A DNA stretch of 64,000 bases from Massilia violaceinigra (GCF_002752675.1 NZ_CP024608.1:1116001-1180000); one strand, 5' to 3'. Numbered from the stretch's first letter, positions 27,613-36,489 are shown. Numbers and translations are program-made. The notes: generated from the letters alone by a model not told the origin.

Positions 27613-28272
27613 TTATTGTCGGAAACGGTGCAGGATTCCTGTCATCAATACATCGAGCAAGTCTTCAAGGTGCTGGTCGAAAGCGGCATGCTCGAACCAC
27701 TGTTCCGACTCGCCGAACACGAGCCGCAGCGAGGTCATCCCGTGGATGCCTTCCCAGAAGATTTGGCCCATGGAATCGAGGCGGTCGGCGCGTACCTGGC
27801 CCGATGCGGCCAGGGCCGCGAACAGCTGGTGGCCGAAGGCATACGGGTCCTGCGCCTGGTTGCCATGTTCGATCTTGGCGCTTTCGACCGGCGCATGGGG
27901 CCGGCGTTCCAGGAACACCAGCGCGTACTGGTCGGGATGGAGCATGCCGAATTTGACATAGGCACGGCCGGCGCGCTTGATATTTTCAATCGGCGGCAAT
28001 GCCGGGTCGGTGGCGGCGCGCATGGCCTTGGCCAGGTTGAGCAGGTCGCTGTCCATGGCCTGGGTAATGAGCGTGGCCTTGTCCTCGAACAGCGCGTACA
28101 CCACGGTGGTGGAAAACCCAGCTTCCTCAGCAACCTTGCGTAAGGTAATCGCGCGTGCACCGCCAGCCTTGATCAGCTTTCGGACCGCCTTGATGATGTC
28201 TTTACGGCGCTGTTCGGATTCCCTCAGCTTGCGATCCTGCACGCTGCTTGTTGCCTTCACCATGTGATTCAA
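27613..28272 (-). CDS. TetR/AcrR family regulator, likely of the sphingolipid operon
   Basis: 219 residues. The DNA-binding part is RKDIIKAVRKLIKAGGARAI then LRKVAEEAGFSTTVVYALFE, a clear TetR helix-turn-helix. The ligand domain is helical, with FWEGIHGMTSLRLVFG near the end, as in TetR_C_13-like regulators. Starts at 28272 and 28263 are both possible. It lies 101 bases upstream of the cytochrome gene on the same strand, with an AT-rich palindrome between them. In Pseudomonas the comparable genes answer to an AraC-type activator, so a TetR repressor here would be a different solution. Confidence 0.88.
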   Translation of the reverse strand: MNHMVKATSSVQDRKLRESEQRRKDIIKAVRKLIKAGGARAITLRKVAEEAGFSTTVVYALFEDKATLITQAMDSDLLNLAKAMRAATDPALPPIENIKRAGRAYVKFGMLHPDQYALVFLERRPHAPVESAKIEHGNQAQDPYAFGHQLFAALAASGQVRADRLDSMGQIFWEGIHGMTSLRLVFGESEQWFEHAAFDQHLEDLLDVLMTGILHRFRQ

Positions 28273-28396
28273 TCCTAAATAGATGCTTGGTTCGCGGCCC
28301 GAGCCTATCAGAAATCATACGGGGATGGGCGGGAATACGATTGCCGGCTGGCGCTGCCGCCCCTCTCCCTGATGCAGCCGGGCCGCAACGGCGCCC

Positions 28397-28774
28397 TCAC
28401 GCCGGCCAGGCGATCGTGGGGCCGTTCTGGATCGAGCGGATCAGTATCGGCGCCACGTGCTGGATCTTGTTCCAGTCCAAATAATAGCGGTCCATCGTCG
28501 CTGGCGAGGCGATATGGCGTTTCACGCCCTGGTCGATCAGGTACACCGCCGCATCGCCCTGCGCCTGCGCCAGCACGGCGCCGTGGCTGAGCGGGGTTCC
28601 CGTATCGATATTATTCAGATGCGGGTCTTGTACGATGCCGCTCCAATCGCGGAACAGGTTGTTGTAGGTCGTCGGATCGGGAATATGCCGCTTCATGCCC
28701 TGATCGATGAGGTAGATTGCCGGTGCGCCGGGCAGCTGCATGCGCAGACCGTTGAGATCTTTTCTGATAGCCAT
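28397..28774 (-). CDS. Small protein with two YLIDQG repeats
   Basis: 125 residues from the ATG at 28774 (AGGGGAAC upstream); the longer open frame is not used. Two similar units are visible: AIYLIDQGMKRHIPDPTTYN near residue 18 and AVYLIDQGVKRHIASPATMD near residue 75. Each is followed by an aromatic-rich stretch. No signal peptide or membrane segment is seen. Such YLID(Q/N)GxKRHIP repeats occur, to my memory, as small beta units in surface or carbohydrate-related proteins, but I cannot assign a function. Confidence 0.65.
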   Translation of the reverse strand: MAIRKDLNGLRMQLPGAPAIYLIDQGMKRHIPDPTTYNNLFRDWSGIVQDPHLNNIDTGTPLSHGAVLAQAQGDAAVYLIDQGVKRHIASPATMDRYYLDWNKIQHVAPILIRSIQNGPTIAWPA

Positions 28775-29293
28775 GATGTTCCCCTGATGGGTTGCGCCGC
28801 AAGCGATACGATCGATCCTTGCCAGGCGCCGCGCCGTTGCGGCAAGACGGACAGCTCTGCCGGGCAAGGCGTTGCCAGGCGCCATGCGGGCGCGAGCCGC
28901 CTGCCTGGGCGCCCGCGCCTGTCAGCGCACCTGCGCCTGTTCAGCCAGATTACAAGGCGTCAGCTCCGCAACGGTTGTGTCCGCTCAAGCGCTTGCCTGA
29001 CGTAGAACGGAGGCGCTTCGCACGCCGCAGGACGCTGCCTGGCAGCGCAGGCCCGGGCCGCTTGCCGCGCTGCGCGACACCTCACTTTCCTATACGAATC
29101 GATGCGCCGCGCGCCGCTTCACCGGCCTGGCCGTACACCCTATACAACACTCGATCTTGTTTTTTGAATAAGCAAGAGGAAATGGTCCCAATGTCATTTT
29201 ATAAATCGTCATATCAGCGTAATGTTGACAGTTCACAATCTAAAAATTGTGTCCACGTCATCTGATTATTCCAATCATCCATAGGAGATTTTC
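28775..29293. other. Intergenic region between divergent genes
   Basis: About 520 bases. The first half is GC-rich without a supported gene. The second half becomes AT-rich (from about 29150) and probably holds the promoter of the LNS2-domain gene. A 27-codon frame starts at 29182 after AAGAGGAA, but it has no recognisable features and is not called as a gene. Confidence 0.45.
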
Positions 29294-30274
29294 ATGTTGA
29301 AACCTGTTGCGCGCTGTGTTGCGATTGCCTGTGCTTTTTCCGCCTTGCCTGCCGTTGCCGCTTGTCCCGATTACACCACCGCGGCCAATCCGCCGGCTTT
29401 TTCCGGCCCCGCGAAGAAAACGTTTTCAAAGTTCGGCAATACCATCCTGGCGGGTTTGTACAAGCCCTGGCATATGGCGCATGACACCATCGTCAAGGCA
29501 GGTTCGCAAGCAACAATCACGGGCAAGTTCGACTACGACGCCGTGCTGCACAAGGACCTGGAAGGCGAGCGCGTGCACGCGTATCTGTACGGGACCGGCA
29601 TGTCGCAATGGCAGTACGTCGGCAATTACGTAACCGACAGCGACGGCAAGATCAACGTGCCGCTGGGCGTGCGGCCGGTGGGCGACTATGTCGTGCGCTT
29701 CGTCGTGGAAGGCGATCTGAGTTCGACGACCGGCTACCTGAGCGTGGTCGATCCGGGCCGTGACGCGGTGCTGTTCGACATCGACGGCACCCTGACCATC
29801 AATGACTTCGAAGCCTATGCCGATTATGTCGGCGTGAAGACCGCCACCCCGTATTACTACGCGCCGCAAGTGGTCAACGCTTACCGGGACAAGGGTTACC
29901 AGGTGATCTTCCTGACCGCGCGGCCGTACTGGGTCACCAAGGATGGACTGGAGTGGCTCGATATCCAGAAGGTGGGGCGCTGGCACTACCACTCCAATCC
30001 GTACGGCGACGGTCCGATTCCGCCCGATACCCAGAAATTCAAAACCGATTACGTGCGCCATTTGCGCGATGTGGTGGGCTTGAACATCGTGCGTGCGTAC
30101 GGCAATGCCACCACCGATATCGCGGCCTACGCCGACGGCGGCATCGCCAAGGCGAATACCTACATCATCGGACCCAATGCCGGCGCATCGGGCACCTAGG
30201 CGATTCGCGGCGAGTACGGTTCGCACTACTCGTTTGTGGTCACGCCGACGCCGGAGGCGCGTTGCCGCCGCTGA
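29294..30274 (+). pseudogene. LNS2-type HAD phosphatase-like protein interrupted by an amber codon
   Basis: A signal peptide (VAIACAFSALPAVAAC) precedes a beta-sandwich region and then the HAD/LNS2 catalytic domain: AVLFDIDGTLTINDFEAYAD with the DxDxT motif, and YQVIFLTARPYWVTKDGLEW. This is the lipin/Nir2 type, acting on phosphatidic acid or sensing it. The frame stops at TAG 30197-30199 after 301 residues, but continues in the same frame for 24 codons of credible protein (AIRGEYGSHYSFVVTPTPEA) to TGA at 30272-30274. The amber most simply replaces CAG (Gln). Truncation would remove a final strand only, so activity may survive. Confidence 0.75.
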
Positions 30275-30433
30275 TGGAGCCCGGGCGCCAAGCGCCGGCG
30301 CGTTTTTGGAGGACCTCCTCTAATCATGTTATTAATCTTGTCGTCTTAACATAGAATAGTTTTTTAATAGCCGGCGCCGCGGCATGCCCGCGATCGCGCC
30401 GGCGATAGATGTGGATTCTGGAGCCAAAGTGTC

Positions 30434-31264
30434 ATGCTGGTACGCGATCAAGAGATCTTCAGCGAGTTTGGAGAAGTGGTTGAATTCCAGTCCGCTCAAC
30501 ACCGCGATGATGTGGAGCTGTTTCGGGCGCAGATCGTGCGCAAGGTGTTTTCTCCCCATGTGCATGACGGCTATGTGATCGGGGTTGTCGAAAGGGGCGT
30601 GGAGCGGTTTCACTGGCGCGGCGCGGAGCGTTATGCGACCAGTACCGACCTGGTATTCATCAATCCCGACCAGGTGCACACCGGCGAGGCGGCCGAACGC
30701 AGTGGCGTCCTCTACCGGAATATTTTCGTGGCCACCGATGCCATGAAACAGATCGTCGGTTGCACCGTGTATTTTCCGGAGCCCGTGGTCAGCGATCCCG
30801 TGCTCGGCCAGCGCCTCAAGCTGGCGCTCGACACCCTGGCCATGGCGACCGAACCGCTGGCCTACGACAGCATCATGGAAGCGCTGATTTTCGATATCGC
30901 GGCGCGTCATGGGCGCGGTTTTCAAGACGATACGCCCGATCTGATGCACGGCTTTCCGGGCATGTCGCGCATGATCGAGTATATCGACGCCAATATCGGC
31001 AATACGCTGCGGGTCGAAGAGCTGGCCGATATCGCGAACCTGAGCCGCTTTCATTTCATCCGGCGCTTTCGCAAGATGACCGGGGTAACGCCGATCGCCT
31101 TCGTCCAGGCACGCCGCACCTCGATGGCCAAGACCCTGTTGCGCAAGGGCGGCAACCCATCGTCGATCGCACTGATCACCGGTTTCGCCGATCAAAGCCA
31201 TTTGACCCGCTGGCTCAAGGCCTGTTACGGGGTGACGCCCCGGGTGTACAAGGGCAAGCGATAA
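30434..31264 (+). CDS. AraC family transcriptional regulator
   Basis: 276 residues. The N-terminal cupin-type sensing domain has SPHVHDGYVIGVVERGVERF and FINPDQVHTGEA. The C-terminal double helix-turn-helix reads LRVEELADIANLSRFHFIRR then FRKMTGVTPIAFVQARR, and SSIALITGFADQSHLTRWLK. These regulators often control amino-acid exporters; a LysE-type exporter gene lies about 340 bases away, convergent. The ligand is unknown. Confidence 0.9.
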   Translation: MLVRDQEIFSEFGEVVEFQSAQHRDDVELFRAQIVRKVFSPHVHDGYVIGVVERGVERFHWRGAERYATSTDLVFINPDQVHTGEAAERSGVLYRNIFVATDAMKQIVGCTVYFPEPVVSDPVLGQRLKLALDTLAMATEPLAYDSIMEALIFDIAARHGRGFQDDTPDLMHGFPGMSRMIEYIDANIGNTLRVEELADIANLSRFHFIRRFRKMTGVTPIAFVQARRTSMAKTLLRKGGNPSSIALITGFADQSHLTRWLKACYGVTPRVYKGKR

Positions 31265-31296
31265 GCGCCTGTCCAGTAACCCGGGGACGCCGATAT

Positions 31297-31611
31297 TTAC
31301 AGAGACATGCTCATGGACGCATCGGCATGCGCATGCACACGCTCCGGCGGCTGCGCGCGCCGCGGCGGCGCCAGGAACATCTTGCGGGCCTGTTCCAGGA
31401 TGGCGCTGTCGGCGCGCGCGCTGGGTCGCCTGCGTGTCGTCGGCAGCGTCGATGGTTTCATATACGCGAGGTAAGGCTTGCCCGCGTGCCAGAATACCAG
31501 GCCGCTGCCGCCCTGCGGAATCGCGCCGACGTAATCGGTCAGGATCACCATCCGGTCGCCGATTGCGTAGACCAGGGGCGGCGTGGGGAGTTCGGGTGTG
31601 GAGGGAATCAT
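31297..31611 (-). CDS. Small hypothetical protein coupled to the LysE exporter
   Basis: 104 residues, no signal peptide. The N-terminal half (LVYAIGDRMVILTDYVGAIP, then GGSGLVFWHAGKPYLAYMKP) looks like a small beta domain. The C-terminal half is Arg/Pro/Ala-rich and probably disordered. Its ATG overlaps the exporter's stop as ATGA. No family recognised. Confidence 0.55.
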   Translation of the reverse strand: MIPSTPELPTPPLVYAIGDRMVILTDYVGAIPQGGSGLVFWHAGKPYLAYMKPSTLPTTRRRPSARADSAILEQARKMFLAPPRRAQPPERVHAHADASMSMSL

Positions 31612-32246
31612 AGGGAAATGATATTGCTGGCTGCGAATAAGATCAGGACAAGGCCCAGGAACAGGTCGATGGAGCTATTGAACCTCAGGTAAATGCGGCG
31701 GATCGCATCCTGGCCGAAGACAAAGGCGACAAACGAATACCACAGGATTTCGAAGGTGCTGCAGATGGCGATGATCGTTACCTTGTCCATCGTCGTCGAC
31801 GAATGCGCCAGGAACGATGAAAAAATACTGATCATGAACGCGATCGTTTTCATGTTCGTGATATTGGTGATGAAGCCCATCTTGAAGCTTTTGAAGAAGG
31901 TGTGCGAGGGCTCGGCGGCCGGCGCGCCATCCACCGGTGCCGCCGCGGCGTTGTCGCGTTGCTGCTTCTTGCTGTGCAAGGCGCTTTTGATGAGCAGATA
32001 AGCGATATACAGCAGGTACAGCGCGCCCAGGATGCCGGCGATCTTGTTCAAGGCCGGGAACTGGTTCAACAGCAGCGCCAGGCCCAGTATCGACGAGGTC
32101 GAAAAAATCAGGCCGACGCACCAGATGCCCAGGGACGCGCCGATGCCGGCGGAAATCGAGTTGGACGCGGCGAACCGGCTCACCAGGATGAAATTGGGAC
32201 CGGGACTGATCACGGCCATGATGTAGACAAGTGCGGGTGAAAACAC
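31608..32246 (-). CDS. LysE family amino-acid/metabolite exporter
   Basis: 212 residues with about six hydrophobic segments and the family signature near the N-terminus (AVISPGPNFILVSRFA). TNITNMKTIAFMISIFSSFL marks the second half. Members export amino acids such as lysine, arginine or homoserine lactones. Here it follows the N-hydroxylase, acetyltransferase and aminotransferase genes on the same strand (82-base gap), so export of their product is a reasonable inference. Confidence 0.9.
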   Translation of the reverse strand: MFSPALVYIMAVISPGPNFILVSRFAASNSISAGIGASLGIWCVGLIFSTSSILGLALLLNQFPALNKIAGILGALYLLYIAYLLIKSALHSKKQQRDNAAAAPVDGAPAAEPSHTFFKSFKMGFITNITNMKTIAFMISIFSSFLAHSSTTMDKVTIIAICSTFEILWYSFVAFVFGQDAIRRIYLRFNSSIDLFLGLVLILFAASNIISL

Positions 32247-32328
32247 GGTGCATCTCCCTTAGAATGGGCCGCGCGCAGGGATTGCACGCGCGCCCATATG
32301 AATCACATTGCAGGAATCGTGTTCCCGA

Positions 32329-33672
32329 TTACGCCGCGACGGCGGCCAGGCGTTCCTCCTGCGCGGCGGCCGGGTGCGCCGGCGCGGCGGCACGCGCCGG
32401 CCGCGGCGCCAGCAGGCTGTCGGCGATGACCTTGGCGCGCAGCGACACCAGGCTGAACGAGCCTGCATCGCCCAGGCCATGCGACGACTCGCACAGGCCG
32501 TTGAGGAACAGGCGCGGTGCGGCCGGGTTTTTCAGGCGCACGCTGTAGTCCCGTTCGACGGCGACGACCCCGTTATCGTCCAGCGGAAGCTGATCGGCAA
32601 CGGTAGCCAGCAGGCGCGGATACGGTTCGCCGCGCGGCGCCGCCGAAAAATCGAGGAAGCCAGTTGCCAGCACCAGTGCGTCCAGTTCCACCGACGAGGT
32701 TTCCCCGGTATTGACCTCGCGCAGCGCCATTTTCACGCCGCCGCCGTCCAGGCTGGCGGCGCTGTCGATCGCCTGGTTGGTCAGCAGGTGGAAGCGGTTT
32801 TTGCCGTGCAGCTTTTCCTCGTAAATGCGCACGTACAGCTGGTGAATCACGTCGCCATCGGCCGATGAATAGTTGGTGCCGCGCAGCTGGTTGCTCAGAT
32901 GGGTTTTGGCCGCCGGCTTGAGGCCATAGAAGTAATCGATAAATTCCGGGAAGTAGACGCGGTCGCTGAACGGACTGGTGTCCTTCAGGCGGAAGCCGAA
33001 ACCGCGCTGCAGCGAATAGATTTGCTTGTCCGGAAAGCGGTCCATCAAATCGAGCAGCAATTCCACCGCGCTTTGACTGGCGCCCAGCACGCCGATCTTG
33101 TCGCAGCTTGGGGGCAGGGCGGCAATGTGGCTCAGGTATTTGGTCAGGTGGAAGACGTTCTTGCCTTGCAGGGGCGCCAGCAGGTCCGGAATGTTCGATG
33201 CCCTGCCGGTGCCGACGATCACCGAACGCGCCAGCAGGCGTTCGCCGCCGTGGCAGATCACTTCCCATACCTGCTCGCCGTCGATGTCGGTCATGCTCAT
33301 CGACTGGACCCGGGTATTGTATTGAACGATGGCGGCGAAACTGGCCGATACCCATTCGATATAATTGGCGAATTCCTTGCGCAGGGGATATTCCAATCCC
33401 AGGTTCAGATATTCAAGCAGGCGGTCGTTTTCTTTTAAATAATTAATAAATGTGTAGTGGCTTTTCGGATTGCGCAAGGTGACCAGGTCGCGGATCGGGT
33501 TATTCTGAATATCCGATCCGCGCAGCAGCATGTCCTTTTGCCAAACGGCGCTTTCCTGAGCTTCGATAAAACGTACATTGGCCAGTGAAGCTTCTTCTTC
33601 GAGGCAAATGGCGAGCGCCAGGTTCGACGGTCCAAAACCAATTCCCAACAGATTATAAATATGCGATGCCAT
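32329..33672 (-). CDS. Lysine/ornithine N-monooxygenase-like siderophore enzyme
   Basis: 447-residue flavin enzyme of the SidA/IucD/PvdA group, which hydroxylates a side-chain amine to build hydroxamate ligands. FAD site: LLGIGFGPSNLALAICLEEE. DLVTLRNPKSHYTFINYL lies in the substrate region. NADPH site: KIGVLGASQSAVELLLDLMD. Closing motif: LDALVLATGFLDFSAAP. The last 30 residues are an Ala/Pro-rich tail. It sits 5 bases downstream of the GNAT gene and, with the aminotransferase, suggests hydroxylation of a diamine or diaminobutyrate derivative. Confidence 0.92.
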   Translation of the reverse strand: MASHIYNLLGIGFGPSNLALAICLEEEASLANVRFIEAQESAVWQKDMLLRGSDIQNNPIRDLVTLRNPKSHYTFINYLKENDRLLEYLNLGLEYPLRKEFANYIEWVSASFAAIVQYNTRVQSMSMTDIDGEQVWEVICHGGERLLARSVIVGTGRASNIPDLLAPLQGKNVFHLTKYLSHIAALPPSCDKIGVLGASQSAVELLLDLMDRFPDKQIYSLQRGFGFRLKDTSPFSDRVYFPEFIDYFYGLKPAAKTHLSNQLRGTNYSSADGDVIHQLYVRIYEEKLHGKNRFHLLTNQAIDSAASLDGGGVKMALREVNTGETSSVELDALVLATGFLDFSAAPRGEPYPRLLATVADQLPLDDNGVVAVERDYSVRLKNPAAPRLFLNGLCESSHGLGDAGSFSLVSLRAKVIADSLLAPRPARAAAPAHPAAAQEERLAAVAA

Positions 33673-33677
33673 GGTTT

Positions 33678-34190
33678 CTACTTTGCGGTGGGTACGACGT
33701 TAATCTGCTCATCCGGGGTGGTGGCCGCCGCATGCAATGGATAGTGATAGTAGTAATAGCCGCGATTGCGGATGAAACCGAACCGCTCGTACAGGGCGCA
33801 GGCGCGCAGGTTATCCACCGCGCCTTCGATGAACAGTTGCTTGGCGCCAGCCTGATGGGCGAAGTTGGCCGCCCCCTGGAGCAGGTTTTCACCGATGCCC
33901 AGGCTGCGAAACGCCTGTTTCACATACAGATCGTTGAGGATCCACAGGCGCTGCATCGTCACGCTGGAAAAGCTGGGGAACAGCTGGGTAAACCCGGCGA
34001 TTTCATCCCCGACCACGGCCACGATGACCTGGGATTCGCCCAGGAACACCCGTTCGCGCAGGAAGTGCAGGGAGCCCACATAGTTCGGCTCTTCGTTATA
34101 GAACTGGCGGTAGGAATCGAACAGGGCGGCGACTTCCTCCATGTCGTCCAGCGTCGCATAGCGGATCACCGCTTCGGCTTGGGCCGTCAT
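33678..34190 (-). CDS. GNAT family N-acetyltransferase
   Basis: 170 residues from the ATG at 34190, which overlaps the aminotransferase stop as ATGA. The acetyl-CoA motif is seen as LWILNDLYVKQAFRSLGIGE followed by NLLQGAANFA; the C-terminal ALYERFGFIRNRGYYYYHYP is typical. In siderophore and ectoine pathways an acetyltransferase of this size acts on diaminobutyrate. Here it probably acylates the aminotransferase or hydroxylase product. Substrate not provable from sequence. Confidence 0.88.
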   Translation of the reverse strand: MTAQAEAVIRYATLDDMEEVAALFDSYRQFYNEEPNYVGSLHFLRERVFLGESQVIVAVVGDEIAGFTQLFPSFSSVTMQRLWILNDLYVKQAFRSLGIGENLLQGAANFAHQAGAKQLFIEGAVDNLRACALYERFGFIRNRGYYYYHYPLHAAATTPDEQINVVPTAK

Positions 34191-35503
34191 GCCGCTTTCT
34201 CCTCGGAATAGCGGGCAATCCCGATCACTTGCTCGAACGCGGCCGCGAGCATATCGAGCCCCTGCACCAGGACCTCGTACTCGATCGTCAGGGCGGGCAG
34301 CAGTTTGACGACCTGGCCGTGGACGCCGCAGGTTTCGACGATCAGCCCGGCGCGGAAGGCCTCTTGCGAAATGTTTGATGCCACCTCGCCGCTGCCCACG
34401 TCGATGCCGCACATGAAGCCGCGGCCGAGGAAGCGGGCTTCGGGAATGTATTCGCTGCTGCGTTCGGCAAGCGCTTTGAGCCGGCCGTGCAGATACACGA
34501 TTTTCTGCTGCAGCTCGCGCTCGAAGGCGGGCGCGCTCCAGAAGGTATCGATGGCAGCCTTGGCCGTCACGAAGGCCAGGTTATTGCCCCGGAAGGTGCC
34601 GTTGTGTTCGCCCGGCTCCCACACGTCGTGATCCGGGTTGATCAGGTTCATCGAGAACGGCAAGCCGTAACCGCTCAGCGATTTCGACAGGCACACGATA
34701 TCGGGCGTGACGCCCATGCCCTCGAAACTGAAAAAGCGCCCGCTACGGCCGCAGCCGGACTGGATATCGTCGATGATCAGCAAGGCGCCATGTTCGTGCG
34801 CCAGGGCTTGCAAGCGTTGCAGCCAGCGTGCGCTGACGCAGCGCAGGCCGCCTTCGCCCTGAATGGTTTCAATCAGGAAGGCGGCTGGCGCTTCGACGCC
34901 GCTGCCGGGCTGCAGCATCCGCGCGATCAGGTCGATCGAATCGACCTGCTCGCCCAGGTAGCCTTCATACGGCATGAACGTCACGCCGCCGAGCGCCACG
35001 CCGGCGCCCTGGCGCTTTTTCGGGTTGCTGGTCGCGGCGAGCGAGCCCAGGCTCATGCCGTGAAAGGCGTTGGAGAACGCGATGACGTTGCTGCGTTTGG
35101 TGACTTTGCGCGCCAGTTTCAGCGCCGCCTCGACGGCATTGGTCCCGGTCGGGCCGGTGAACTGGACCTTGTACTTCATCCCGCGGCGGTGCAGGATCTC
35201 CTCCTGGAAGGTGTAGATGAAGTCTTCCTTGGCTTCCGTATAAAAGTCCAGGCTGTGCGTGATGCCATCGTTGTCGAGATACGCCTTGAGCTTTTCCTTG
35301 AGCGGTTCGCAGTTATGGCCGTAATTGAGCGCGCCGGCGCCCGCGAAAAAGTCCACATACACCTGCTGGTCGACACTGTGGATCTTCGATCCCTTGGCGT
35401 GGCGGATTTTTACGGGAAAGTCGCGGCAGTACGAACGGACCTTCGATTCATGCACTTCGAATGTGCTGAACGCTTCATTGATTGATGCGAGATTGTTTGG
35501 CAT
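34187..35503 (-). CDS. Diaminobutyrate--2-oxoglutarate aminotransferase (EctB/RhbA type)
   Basis: 438-residue class III PLP aminotransferase. FTGPTGTNAVEAALKLARKV and AFSNAFHGMSLGSLAATSNP are the EctB-type phosphate-site motifs. LLIIDDIQSGCGRSGRFFSF holds the PLP aspartate and VCLSKSLSGYGLP the lysine. It converts aspartate semialdehyde to L-2,4-diaminobutyrate. No ectC is present downstream, so ectoine is not the product; the following GNAT and N-hydroxylase point to a hydroxamate-type metabolite. A partial Fur-like sequence lies upstream at 35588-35596. Confidence 0.9.
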   Translation of the reverse strand: MPNNLASINEAFSTFEVHESKVRSYCRDFPVKIRHAKGSKIHSVDQQVYVDFFAGAGALNYGHNCEPLKEKLKAYLDNDGITHSLDFYTEAKEDFIYTFQEEILHRRGMKYKVQFTGPTGTNAVEAALKLARKVTKRSNVIAFSNAFHGMSLGSLAATSNPKKRQGAGVALGGVTFMPYEGYLGEQVDSIDLIARMLQPGSGVEAPAAFLIETIQGEGGLRCVSARWLQRLQALAHEHGALLIIDDIQSGCGRSGRFFSFEGMGVTPDIVCLSKSLSGYGLPFSMNLINPDHDVWEPGEHNGTFRGNNLAFVTAKAAIDTFWSAPAFERELQQKIVYLHGRLKALAERSSEYIPEARFLGRGFMCGIDVGSGEVASNISQEAFRAGLIVETCGVHGQVVKLLPALTIEYEVLVQGLDMLAAAFEQVIGIARYSEEKAA

Positions 35504-35892
35504 TGGAACACGACCATCCGGTTGTTGGGGTCCGGAGAGAATATGAAATCCAATGCCTCATTTATAGAATGAGATTGCTCTTTTTGCGATTATCATGCAT
35601 GTGGCATGTATTTTAATGTTTTTTATCTGCTATCTCGATTTTATATAATATTAGTAAATAACGATATATTAAATATGATGGGTTTCGCAATGCTGCAACG
35701 CAGTTTCGCCGCATGCTCTCTATTTGAATTTTTGCACGACCGGTTATATGTTCGCGCCGTCATCGCCACGCCGTTCATGGCTGCGTGCGTTACGTCGGCG
35801 CGCTCACGGCGTCGATCATTGGTCAGTCGGGCATGCCGGGGGACGTGGTATGTTTACCGGGCCGCAACGCCCCTACGTGAAAGGAGTCCATC
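35504..35892. other. AT-rich divergent regulatory region
   Basis: About 390 bases between the diaminobutyrate aminotransferase and DinB genes, strikingly AT-rich at 35570-35690. It contains AATGAGATTG at 35567-35576, shared with the Fur-like site at 41727-41745, and the half-site GATTATCAT at 35588-35596. A TATAAT sequence lies at 35644-35649 on the plus strand. I see no credible gene. Iron control of the minus-strand siderophore-like operon from here is likely but unproven. Confidence 0.4.
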
Positions 35893-36489
35893 GTGCATGA
35901 ATTCGTCGTTTCCGCCTTGCGCAGGTTTCCATCCGAGCTGGCCGCGCTGTACGCGACCATTCCAAGCGCGTATGCCGCCTGGGCGCCGCCGTCCTGGGAA
36001 GGGATACCGAGCGAGAAGTTCACGGCAATCGAACAGATCTGCCATGTCCGCGACATTGAAATCGATGGTTACCAGCTGCGCCTGCGGCGCCTGCTTGAGG
36101 AAGACAATCCGCTGCTGGTATCGATCGACAGCGAGCGCGTGGCGCGCGAGCGCGGCTACCCCGACGCACCGGTGGAACAGATCTTCGAAACGTTCCGCGA
36201 GGCCCCGGAGCGGACGGCGCGGACGATCGCCGGGCTGACCGACAGCCAGTGGCAGCGGCGTGGCGTGTTCGAGGGTTACGGCCCGGTGACGGTCACGGGC
36301 CTGGTGCATTACCTGTGCAGTCACGATCAACAGCATCTGGCCGGGCTGCACTGGCTGCTGGGGAAAATGGCGTCGGAGGCTAAAGCCGCTAAGTTAAGCT
36401 CCGTCATTCCCGCGCAGGCGGGAATCCAAGCTCCGCCGCTCTGCAAAGATGCCTTGGATTCCCGCCTGCGCGGGAAAGACGGTTTTTGA
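35893..36489 (+). CDS. DinB family protein with a C-terminus rewritten by an inserted repeat
   Basis: 198 residues from a GTG start with AAGGAG six bases upstream. The DinB four-helix fold shows its metal-binding histidines in AIEQICHVRDIEIDGYQ and HYLCSHDQQHLAGLH. Family members are metal-dependent enzymes or thiol transferases of mostly unknown substrate. From about residue 163 the sequence (SSVIPAQAGIQ and SRLRGKDGF) is encoded by the inserted palindromic element. The original end can be rebuilt as LLGKMASEAG then stop, about 160 residues. The protein is probably still functional because the core is intact. Confidence 0.85.
   Translation: MHEFVVSALRRFPSELAALYATIPSAYAAWAPPSWEGIPSEKFTAIEQICHVRDIEIDGYQLRLRRLLEEDNPLLVSIDSERVARERGYPDAPVEQIFETFREAPERTARTIAGLTDSQWQRRGVFEGYGPVTVTGLVHYLCSHDQQHLAGLHWLLGKMASEAKAAKLSSVIPAQAGIQAPPLCKDALDSRLRGKDGF

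Noticed and set aside
29182..29265. A 27-codon frame after AAGAGGAA upstream of the LNS2 gene
   Set aside because: Too short and without features; the Shine-Dalgarno match alone is weak evidence. It remains a possible leader peptide.
34187..35503. Ectoine biosynthesis operon
   Set aside because: The aminotransferase and acetyltransferase would fit ectB and ectA, but there is no ectoine synthase and the next gene is an N-hydroxylase, so a hydroxamate product is more likely.
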